Positions 43,483 through 49,743 of a DNA stretch of 64,000 nt are shown here, piece by piece. The translations under genes and the position numbers were made by a program. Position 1 is the first letter of the stretch. The number at the start of each line of letters is the position of its first letter. The notes under the pieces were generated by a model. That model ran no database searches. It was not told the DNA's origin and saw nothing but the letters and a program-made list of their open reading frames with translations. The stretch lies in NCBI GenBank assembly GCA_002529455.1, contig NYMS01000020.1, forward strand, positions 62,001 to 126,000, read 5' to 3'. This stretch comes from Glycomyces fuscus. Lineage in GTDB: Bacteria; Actinomycetota; Actinomycetes; Streptosporangiales; Streptosporangiaceae.

Positions 43483-43510
43483 TTTATGGTCAAGCCGATT
43501 TGTCGACAAA
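43483..43510 (-). promoter_or_regulatory. 28-bp shared element, copy B (upstream of ABC-F promoter)
   Basis: 28 bases identical to 41404-41431, including TTTGTCGACAAA and the minus-strand TTGACC. It ends 72 bp upstream of the ABC-F -35 box. Weaker similarity continues into GGTTAG and GTAT on the left. Confidence 0.8.
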
Positions 43511-43567
43511 GGGATGTGGCGCCGTGGGGGCACCGCGCGGAGGCCCGCGGTGAGACCCGCACACGAC

Positions 43568-43595
43568 GAGGGGCCGCCCCGCGGGGCGGCCCCTC
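43568..43595. terminator. Perfect GC hairpin
   Basis: 13-bp arms 43568-43580 and 43583-43595, opening ACGACGAGGGGCC like the hairpins at 8264 and 63747. Separates the small gene at 43731 from the ABC-F control region. Confidence 0.7.
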
Positions 43596-43676
43596 TGCTC
43601 GCTTCGATTCCTCTGTGCGCCGGTGCGCCGGTCCGCCCCTCCGGGCGATCTCGGTCGTCCCCTGGGGGCTGAACGG

Positions 43677-43717
43677 CGAAGGCCTCCCGGGCCCGGTGTC
43701 GGGCTGGGAGGCCTTCG
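43677..43717 (-). terminator. Terminator of the 76-residue gene
   Basis: Arms 43677-43695 and 43700-43717 pair along their whole length with one bulged base. Begins 14 nt after the stop of the small gene. Confidence 0.82.
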
Positions 43718-43730
43718 GGAAAGCCGCTGT

Positions 43731-43961
43731 CTAGAGCCAGCGGACCTCGGGGCGGCTCCGACCGTTCTCGTCGGTGACCAGCACCCAGTGCATGATCGGG
43801 TGTCTCGACGTCGTCGCGTCGGCGTCCTCGCGGGGCTGGGGGACGTGCACCGGCTCGGTCGCGAGACCGGAGAGGCGTTGGGTTCCAGCCGAGAAGGGGA
43901 AGCGCCGACGGGTCGTCGAGAAGCGAGTGGGGTGGGGTGCACGATCCGTCTTGCGCGCCAT
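43731..43961 (-). CDS. Hypothetical 76-residue protein
   Basis: Not recognised. A basic N-terminus (MARKTDRAPHPTRFSTTRRR), a Pro-rich middle, and a C-terminus MHWVLVTDENGRSRPEVRWL with a Trp at each end, the part most likely to be folded. It is supported as a gene by its context: a strong RBS (GAGGAGGG, 5 nt before ATG 43961), an upstream promoter, and its own terminator. No membrane segment. Role unknown. Confidence 0.7.
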   Translation of the reverse strand: MARKTDRAPHPTRFSTTRRRFPFSAGTQRLSGLATEPVHVPQPREDADATTSRHPIMHWVLVTDENGRSRPEVRWL

Positions 43962-44396
43962 GAGACCCTCCTCGTTTCTATTTCAGATGTCCCAAGTTAA
44001 CCCCACGTTCACCTTCGAGTCAATTCGCTGGCCTCTGGGGGTGTGGTCCATCGGGGGTACGACCTCCGTTTGGGGCCTGTCGTAGATCTGCCCAGGTGGG
44101 CAAATTCCATGCGTGGTGTGACGAGCGCGATGTGTGACGGGCCGCTCACCTGCGTTGGGGTCAGGAGGATCTCACCCGAAGGCAAGGTGAACGGAAGATG
44201 AACGAAGGGATCTCCTCCGTCCGGACCACCGAGGCGGTACCGGTGACTCCCGCCGCGTGCCGCTGTCTCCGGGCCCGCGTCCCACGTGCGGGGTCACGCC
44301 CGGCACCGCGTCCGGGCCCCGCGCGGCGGCCTCCGCACCGCGCGTGCGGCGCGCAGGCCGTGCCCCGCCGCTCCGGAGGGGCACGGACGACAAGAA
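43962..44396. other. Intergenic region with promoter of the 76-residue gene
   Basis: Over 400 bp, AT-richer at 43975-44030. On the minus strand TTGACT (44023-44018), an 18-nt spacer and TAACTT (43999-43994) form a likely promoter for the 76-residue gene. The rest (44050-44396) contains no gene that I can support. Confidence 0.6.
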
Positions 44397-44423
44397 GAGC
44401 ACCCGCCGGGACGGCGGGTGCTC
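44397..44423 (-). terminator. Terminator after the PH-domain gene
   Basis: Perfect 12-bp stem (44397-44408 with 44412-44423) and a 3-nt loop, followed on the minus strand by TTCTTGT. Confidence 0.85.
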
Positions 44424-44444
44424 CGTGGGCCCGAGGCGCGGCGC

Positions 44445-44954
44445 TCACTCCTTGAAGATGAGCCCCACGACCTCCAGGTAGAGCTGCTCCGGGTAGGGGA
44501 TGAAGTCGATCCGGCTCAGGGCCTGGTCCTGACCCGCCGACTCCATCACGAAGGTCCCGTAGCCGAGGAAGCGGCCCAGCAGGGTCCGCTCGAACCTCAT
44601 GTCGGTGACCTTGCCCAGCGGCATCATGTTCACTTGCCGGACGATCAGGCCGGTGGTCAGCAGGAGCCGTGCGGAGGTGATGACGAAGTAGTCCACCGAC
44701 CACTCCGCTACCCGCCACACGAACCACACCAACACCAGCAGCCAGACCCACCAGATGATCGCCAGCGTCGCGGCGCTGTCGGCGATCGAGGTGTTGCTGA
44801 GGATCCCGGCGAGGATCAACGCGCCGAGGACCGCTCCGACCGGGCCGATCAGCACCGCGGGGTGCCGACGGATGGTCACCACGTCCTGCTCGTGCGGCAG
44901 GAGGTAGCGGTTGACCGACGCAGGAGCGCTGTTACTCGACGCTACGAGCCGCAT
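44445..44954 (-). CDS. PH domain-containing membrane protein (bPH_2/DUF304)
   Basis: 169 residues. A short N-terminus (RYLLPHEQDVVTIRRHPAVL) is followed by two hydrophobic segments: GPVGAVLGALILAGIL and ATLAIIWWVWLLVLVWFVWR. The bacterial PH-like domain follows: VDYFVITSARLLLTTGLIVR, VNMMPLGKVTDMRFERTLLG and FLGYGTFVMESAGQDQALSR. The family is membrane-associated with unknown function. It is 18 nt downstream of a 54-residue membrane protein gene, forming a small operon. Confidence 0.88.
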   Translation of the reverse strand: MRLVASSNSAPASVNRYLLPHEQDVVTIRRHPAVLIGPVGAVLGALILAGILSNTSIADSAATLAIIWWVWLLVLVWFVWRVAEWSVDYFVITSARLLLTTGLIVRQVNMMPLGKVTDMRFERTLLGRFLGYGTFVMESAGQDQALSRIDFIPYPEQLYLEVVGLIFKE

Positions 44955-44972
44955 GCCACCCGACCGTTCCCG

Positions 44973-45137
44973 TTAGGGCAGGAGCGCGTTGACGAAACGG
45001 GACATCGACTCCGCGCCCCCCATCAGACCGCCCAGAGCACTCTCGATGACCCCGGCGGCGCTTTCCGGCTGTGTGAGCAGATAGAACGCCACGAAAGCGA
45101 TGAGCGCGTAACCGCCCCATTTTTTCAACTTCGCCAC
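44973..45137 (-). CDS. Small single-TM protein (54 residues)
   Basis: Starts at GTG 45137 with AAGGGGAG seven bases upstream. A basic MAKLKKWGG precedes the TM YALIAFVAFYLLTQ, then a small-residue-rich helix (ESAAGVIESALGGLMGGAES). Such proteins accompany bPH_2 genes in actinomycetes, and the pair may act together at the membrane. Longer in-frame starts encode only low-complexity sequence. Confidence 0.75.
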   Translation of the reverse strand: MAKLKKWGGYALIAFVAFYLLTQPESAAGVIESALGGLMGGAESMSRFVNALLP

Positions 45138-45446
45138 GACTGACTCCCCTTGGAATCCACCTGAACCCACCAACCCAGCAGTGATTGTCGCACCGACCAT
45201 CATGCCCGTAAAGCCTGGGGCGCACCCTCGGCGTGGCGGTATGTCGGACCTTCCTCGCTTGCGGGCTGTGTCCGGTTCCGGTGGTGTTGGTAACCCAGTG
45301 ATTGGTGGTCCGGAATGCGCTTCGGGCACATCGCGGACCATGACATTAAGGACATCGCTGGATATAAGGGGGAATTCATCTCCCCCTGTGCGGGCAGGCG
45401 GAGTTCGGACAGGCCCAAAACCCCGTTACGTGTCAGCTCGGATCCG
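45138..45446. other. Intergenic region before the small membrane operon
   Basis: AT-richer than surrounding genes, especially 45340-45380. A weak hairpin (GGGGGA/TCCCCC, 45368-45386) may end the upstream 77-residue gene. It presumably also contains the promoter of the 54-residue gene. No ORF supported. Confidence 0.5.
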
Positions 45447-45680
45447 CTAGGCCTGCTCGGCGAAGGCCAGCGCGAGCACCTGGAGGTGCTGCCGGGCGAT
45501 CCGCTCCACGAGGTCGGGGGTGGCCTTGCCCGTCACGTCCTCGGCGCCGTGCCGCGCCGCGTCCACGCACCGGGTGACGGTGGAGGTGTGGTGCACGTCG
45601 GAGAACTCCTCGGCCAGCCGGCTCCGCACCGGTTCGAAGCGAGAGTCGCGGGCTTTCGGTGTGGAGGGGGTCTCGGTCAT
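45447..45680 (-). CDS. Small helical protein, three-helix bundle dimerisation type
   Basis: 77 residues, entirely helical in appearance: a disordered MTETPSTPKARDSRF, then FEPVRSRLAEEFSDVHHTST, VTRCVDAARHGAEDV and PDLVERIARQHLQVLALAFA. This resembles the actinobacterial three-helix bundle dimerisation domain proteins of unknown role. ATG 45680 with AAGGAG upstream. Assignment to that family is by eye. Confidence 0.68.
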   Translation of the reverse strand: MTETPSTPKARDSRFEPVRSRLAEEFSDVHHTSTVTRCVDAARHGAEDVTGKATPDLVERIARQHLQVLALAFAEQA

Positions 45681-46029
45681 CTCACTCCTTGGGGGCTACG
45701 GGGGTTGCGCTGAGTGCTCTTCCGGGATCTTTGAGTAGCCGCTGGAGGGTTGGCGAAGCGTCACGCCGGAGGAGGCGGGGGCGTGCGGTGTCAGCGGGCT
45801 GGTGCTCGTGGGGGATGTTTTCGGTCTGGCTGGTCTTCGCTTACGGTCGGGCGGGAACCATCATCGCTCCTCTCTGTTACATTCCCGTCTCGAAATGAAT
45901 TCGGCTAACTCAAAGCCGTGTCGCCGCTTGCGCCGACTCCCCGCCGCCACCTGGGCCGACGGAGATGCCAGGGACAGGCATGCCCGGTTTTCGGACGTTC
46001 ATTCCTTCGGTCGAAAAAAGAGCCGAAAA
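45681..46029. other. Intergenic region between upp and the small helical protein
   Basis: About 350 bp, AT-rich in places (45840-45900, 46010-46030). No gene or clear site other than the likely promoter of the 77-residue gene. Confidence 0.5.
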
Positions 46030-46057
46030 AGCGCCCAACCGTGATCCGGCGGGCGCT
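46030..46057 (-). terminator. Rho-independent terminator of upp
   Basis: On the minus strand a stem AGCGCCC/GGGCGCT is followed directly by TTTTTCGG and then a second T-run, a classic intrinsic terminator, rare in this G+C-rich sequence. Confidence 0.85.
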
Positions 46058-46078
46058 GGGGACGGGGAGGGCGACGGG

Positions 46079-46732
46079 TCAGGCGCAACCGTAGAGGCGG
46101 TCTCCCGCGTCGCCCAGGCCCGGCACGATGAAGCCCTGCTCGTTCAGCCGCTCGTCCACCGCGGCCGTCACCACGCGCAGGGTCGCGCCGTGGTCGGAGT
46201 CCAGGTCCTCGGCGAGCCTGCGCTCCACCGCGGTCAGGCCCTCGGGGGCGGCGAGCAGGCAGATCGCGGTGATGTGGTCGGCGCCCCGCTCCACCAGGAG
46301 CTTGAGCGCGGCGGCCAGGGTGCCGCCGGTGGCCAGCATCGGGTCCAGTACGTAGCACTGGCGGCCGGACAGGTCCTGCGGCAGCCGGTCGGCGTACGTG
46401 GCGGGCTGGAGGGTGTCCTCGTCGCGGGCCATGCCCAGGAAGCCGACCTCGGCGGTGGGCAGCAGGCGGGTCATGCCGTCGAGCATGCCCAGGCCCGCGC
46501 GCAGGATCGGCACCACGAGCGGGGTGGGGCGCGTGAGCTGTGTTCCGGTGGCCTCCACGAGCGGGGTCCGGATGGTGACGTCCGTCACTCGGACGTCCCG
46601 GGTCGCCTCGTAGGCGAGCAGGGTCACCAACTCGTCGGTCAGGCGCCGGAAGGTCGGGGAGTCGGTCCGCACGTCGCGCAGGGTGGTCAGTTTGTGCGCG
46701 ACCAGGGGGTGGTCGACGACCAGGGTTTCCAA
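46079..46732 (-). CDS. upp: Uracil phosphoribosyltransferase
   Basis: 217 residues. Salvages uracil to UMP using PRPP. N-terminal [20 protein letters not shown], the RxGxG-like [18 protein letters not shown], and the PRPP loop [16 protein letters not shown]. The uracil-binding tail ends [11 protein letters not shown]. It starts with TTG 46732 with GGAG six bases upstream. A -10-like TAGACT is at 46795-46790 on the minus strand. Monocistronic with its own terminator. Confidence 0.96.
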   Translation of the reverse strand: METLVVDHPLVAHKLTTLRDVRTDSPTFRRLTDELVTLLAYEATRDVRVTDVTIRTPLVEATGTQLTRPTPLVVPILRAGLGMLDGMTRLLPTAEVGFLGMARDEDTLQPATYADRLPQDLSGRQCYVLDPMLATGGTLAAALKLLVERGADHITAICLLAAPEGLTAVERRLAEDLDSDHGATLRVVTAAVDERLNEQGFIVPGLGDAGDRLYGCA

Positions 46733-47056
46733 AGCGTTCTCCGGTTGAGCTGGGACAACAAGACGGTGGCTGGGGAGGTGGCCTGCCCGAGTCTAACCGC
46801 GCGCGCCCACCGGACCGGGGGCGCCGCGGGCCCCGCGGCCTCCGCTCCGGGCCGGCGGGGCCGGGCGGCCGGGGCCCGTTCGGTCGGCGTGGGAACGGCG
46901 GAGGGGCAGCGGGGATCCGGTTCTCATGAGAGCGTGGTCCGGACTGACGCGGACCGAGGGAGACGGTGGCACCCGAGTGATCGTTACCATGTCACTCGCA
47001 CGGGCGATCCGGGGTTCCTTCGTCCGCACCGATACACCGGCCGGGTTGGGGTGACG
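46733..47056. other. Divergent intergenic region upp / TadA-associated gene
   Basis: G+C-rich in the middle, with a possible upp -10 box at 46790-46795 and a TTACCAT-like segment near 46985 for the rightward genes. No gene seen. Confidence 0.5.
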
Positions 47057-47557
47057 ATGACAGTGCTCGATCATGGTGACGACGACTCGGGCGACTTCGC
47101 GGCCATCGCGTACAGGGAAGAGGAGTACTGGGACGTCGACCTGCTCCCCGTGACCCTGACGCACGACCTCAAGGGGCTGATCCACGCCCTGCGCCAGCAG
47201 CCGAGCATCAGCGGCTCCCTCGGGCTGGTCTCGGTCGGCGACGACTTCTTCATCATCGTGCGGGTCTACGGCGAGGAGGTCTCCCTCTTCCTCTCGGACG
47301 TGACCGCGTCCGTGGACTGGCAGGTGGCCCGGGACGTCCTGGACTACCTGGACATCGACCAGCCGGACGACGACGACCTGGACCAGGTGCTGCCCGCGGG
47401 CGACCTGTCCATCGTGGCCGACCTCGGCCTGGACGAGATGGAGCTGGGCGCGCTGGCGGGCGATCTGGACCTGTACCCCGACGAGGTGCTGGCCAGCGTG
47501 TCCGAACGGCTGGGATTCGCCCAGCCCTTCCAGCGTGTACTGGACGGTATGGGGTAA
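47057..47557 (+). CDS. tRNA adenosine deaminase-associated protein (copy 1)
   Basis: 166 residues, acidic. The conserved segments include DDFFIIVRVYGEEVSLFLSD, near the middle, and a C-terminal LDLYPDEVLASVSERLGFAQ. The family occurs almost only next to tadA in actinobacteria and has no proven function; it could modulate the deaminase. A second, divergent copy follows after 44 nt. ATG 47057; GTG 47051 is also possible. Confidence 0.88.
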   Translation: MTVLDHGDDDSGDFAAIAYREEEYWDVDLLPVTLTHDLKGLIHALRQQPSISGSLGLVSVGDDFFIIVRVYGEEVSLFLSDVTASVDWQVARDVLDYLDIDQPDDDDLDQVLPAGDLSIVADLGLDEMELGALAGDLDLYPDEVLASVSERLGFAQPFQRVLDGMG

Positions 47558-47601
47558 GGACCTGCTCGAGAAGAGCATCCGGGCGAACAGGAGAGCACGC
47601 G

Positions 47602-48090
47602 GTGTCGATCTTCGCAGCGGTCTTCGCTCCCAACGGGAAGTCGTGGCGGGGAACCGAGGTCGAACTCGGGGACGTGGACGTCATCGACGACGTCACCGAA
47701 CTGATGCTCGACTTCGCGGCTGATCGGGGGAGCGACGTCTCGATCCTGCTCGTGGAGGCCGACGACGAGTGGTTCGCCATCGTGCGCGCCGACGACGACG
47801 GCGGGGAACCGCGCGTGTACCTCTCCGACGCCCGGGCGGTGCACGACCACCCGCTGGCCTCGGTGCTCTCCGAGGCCGGGGGCCTGGGCGCGCCGCCGCC
47901 CTCCGAGAGCGCCGGAGCCCGGCCCGACCCGCGTCCCGACGGCGACGGCGACCTGCTCACCGACCTGGGCCTGACCGAGGACGAGCTGCGCTCCCTGTCG
48001 GTCGGCGGCGGGTTCCTGCCCAGCGACGTCCTCGCCGTGGTGGCCGAGCGCGCGGGCTTCGCCGAGATCCTCGACGGCATGAGGCTGTGA
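47602..48090 (+). CDS. tRNA adenosine deaminase-associated protein (copy 2)
   Basis: 162 residues and paralogous to the previous gene. It shares the (W/D)(F)FAIVRADDDG...VYLSDARAV region and the terminal FLPSDVLAVVAERAGFAEIL. The N-terminus MSIFAAVFAPNGKSWRGTEV differs. The two regions are joined by a Pro/Asp-rich spacer. Its stop overlaps the tadA GTG, so it is translationally coupled with the deaminase. Confidence 0.86.
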   Translation: MSIFAAVFAPNGKSWRGTEVELGDVDVIDDVTELMLDFAADRGSDVSILLVEADDEWFAIVRADDDGGEPRVYLSDARAVHDHPLASVLSEAGGLGAPPPSESAGARPDPRPDGDGDLLTDLGLTEDELRSLSVGGGFLPSDVLAVVAERAGFAEILDGMRL

Positions 48091-48569
48091 TCGGACGGGA
48101 CGTCCTCGACGCCGCGCTGCGCGCGGCGATCGCCGAGGGCGAGGCCGCCCTGGAGACGGGTGACGTGCCGGTGGGCGCGGTCGTGCTGGACGCCGACGGC
48201 GCCGTCCTGGGGGCCGGGCGCAACGAGCGCGAGGCCACCGGCGACCCCACCGCCCACGCCGAGGTACTGGCGCTGCGGGCCGCGGCACGCGCGCGCGGCG
48301 AGTGGCGGCTGGGCGGCTGCACCCTGGTGGTCACCCTCGAACCCTGCACCATGTGCGCGGGCGCGACGGTGCTCTCCCGCGTGGACGGGCTGGTCTACGG
48401 CGCGCGGGACGCCAAGGCGGGCGCGGCCGGGTCGGTGTGGGACGCGGTCCGCGACCCCCGCCTCAACCACCGCCCGGAGGTCGTCCCACCGGACCTGGTG
48501 CCGCGGGAGCTCGCCGACAGGTGCTCCGATCTCCTGAGCCGGTTTTTCGCACGGCGCCGTATCCGGTAG
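48087..48569 (+). CDS. tadA: tRNA(Arg) adenosine(34) deaminase TadA
   Basis: 160 residues. Converts A34 to inosine in the wobble position of tRNA-Arg(ACG). The zinc-dependent cytidine-deaminase-like fold is complete: the catalytic HAE in PTAHAEVLALRAAA, and the zinc ligands in LEPCTMCAGA. Near the C-terminus is NHRPEV. GTG 48087 overlaps the stop of the associated gene. tRNA-Ser(CGA) follows 10 nt after the stop. Confidence 0.95.
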   Translation: MIGRDVLDAALRAAIAEGEAALETGDVPVGAVVLDADGAVLGAGRNEREATGDPTAHAEVLALRAAARARGEWRLGGCTLVVTLEPCTMCAGATVLSRVDGLVYGARDAKAGAAGSVWDAVRDPRLNHRPEVVPPDLVPRELADRCSDLLSRFFARRRIR

Positions 48570-48579
48570 AGTGTCTCGC

Positions 48580-48664
48580 GGTGGAGTCGCCTAGTGGCCG
48601 ATGGCGCCCGCCTCGAAAGCGGGTAAGGGGCAACCCTTCGAGGGTTCAAATCCCTCCTCCACCG
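48580..48664 (+). tRNA. tRNA-Ser (CGA)
   Basis: 85-nt class II tRNA. The acceptor stem GGTGGAG pairs with CTCCACC, the discriminator is G, and the anticodon loop is CTCGAAA (anticodon CGA, reads UCG). It has a long variable arm and a T-loop GGTTCAAATC. CCA is not encoded. Confidence 0.95.
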
Positions 48665-48813
48665 CACGAGGCCGATGTTCACGCAGGTGAGCGTCAGGCC
48701 GGTAGAGGTAGCGAGGGCCGGTTGGTCCGAACCGACGCACACGGTGCGCGGTGCGGAGCAGCCGGCCTTTCGCGTGTCCGGGCCCGGTCCGGCGGCCGGG
48801 GGGCCCGGGACGA

Positions 48814-48857
48814 CATGTCGGCCTGTCGACAGGGCGTCCCGTCGACAGGCCGACATG
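48814..48857. terminator. 17-bp inverted repeat made of GTCGAC-family motifs
   Basis: CATGTCGGCCTGTCGAC (48814-48830) and its exact complement (48841-48857) are separated by 10 nt, 25 nt after the stop of the LacI-like gene. It probably terminates that operon. Both arms carry the dispersed motif. Confidence 0.75.
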
Positions 48858-48882
48858 CCGCCAGGGCGACGGGCCGGTACGG

Positions 48883-49743
48883 CTACTCCCCGGAGGGCGC
48901 CGGACCCGTGCTGCCCCGCGGCACGAAGTGCGCCGCGGGCGACCACCGCTCCGCGACGGGCAGCCCGTCGGCGCGCTCCAGCGCCGACTCCGCGACCGCG
49001 ACCCCGTACCGGTACACGTCCACGCTCATGGTGCTGAGCGCGGGCGTGGCCAGGCGGCACATGGTCGAGTCGTCCCAGGCCACCAGGCTCAGCCGCTCGG
49101 GTACCCCCACGCCGAGGCCGCGGGCGGCGTCCAGCCCGGCCACCGCCATCACGTCGTTGTCGTACAGGACCGCCGTCGGCGGCTCCGCCCGCTTGAGCAG
49201 CTCGCCGGTGAGCCGGACCCCCGCCTCGGAGGAGTAGTCGCCCTCCAGGACCACCGGGTCGGGCACCCCGGCCGCCCGGCAGCCCTCCACGAGGGCCTCC
49301 GTACGGGCACGGGTGTGCAGCAGCTCCACCGGCCCGGTCACCCGGGCGACGCGCCGGTGGCCCAGCTCCAGCAGGCGCTCCAGCGCCGTCCGGACCGGTG
49401 TCACGTGGTCGGTCAGGACGGTGGGCGTCACGGGGTCCGGGACGGGGCTGCCCGCGACCACGGCGGGCAGGCCCAGCTCGCGCAGCACCGCGGGGCGCTC
49501 GTCCCCCTCGGTCGGGTTGACCACCACGACCGCGTCCACCAGCCGCCGCTCCGCCCACCTGCGGTAAGCGGCCAGCTCGGCCCCCCGCCCGGCCACCAGG
49601 TGCAGCAGGAACGACATGTCGCGCTCGGCCAGCCGCTCCTCGATCCCGGCGATGAACTCCATGAAGAAGGGCTCCGCGCTCAGCAGGCGGCGCGGCCTGG
49701 CCAGGACCAGCCCGACCGCGCCCGCGGTCCCGGACCCCTCCAT
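48883..49743 (-). CDS. LacI-type effector-domain protein lacking the DNA-binding HTH
   Basis: 286 residues. The whole sequence is the periplasmic-binding-like sensor domain of LacI/GalR regulators: GAVGLVLARPRRLLSAEPFF, VDAVVVVNPTEGDERPAVLR, HRRVARVTGPVELLHTRART, PPTAVLYDNDVMAVAGLDAA, SLVAWDDSTMCRLATPALST. It begins only about eight residues before the first strand. The usual 55-residue N-terminal helix-turn-helix is missing. The start ATG overlaps the mannosidase stop (TGATG), so no HTH can be encoded upstream in frame. It may be a degenerate regulator or a sugar-sensing partner. Confidence 0.85.
   Translation of the reverse strand: MEGSGTAGAVGLVLARPRRLLSAEPFFMEFIAGIEERLAERDMSFLLHLVAGRGAELAAYRRWAERRLVDAVVVVNPTEGDERPAVLRELGLPAVVAGSPVPDPVTPTVLTDHVTPVRTALERLLELGHRRVARVTGPVELLHTRARTEALVEGCRAAGVPDPVVLEGDYSSEAGVRLTGELLKRAEPPTAVLYDNDVMAVAGLDAARGLGVGVPERLSLVAWDDSTMCRLATPALSTMSVDVYRYGVAVAESALERADGLPVAERWSPAAHFVPRGSTGPAPSGE

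Noticed and set aside
44161-44440. Small ORFs upstream of the terminator at 44397
   Set aside because: No start signals or family features; they overlap the terminator and are Arg/Pro/Gly-rich.
48580-48870. Phage or integrative-element attachment site at tRNA-Ser(CGA)
   Set aside because: No duplicate of the tRNA 3' end and no integrase nearby. The inverted repeat beyond it is a dyad, not an att direct repeat.
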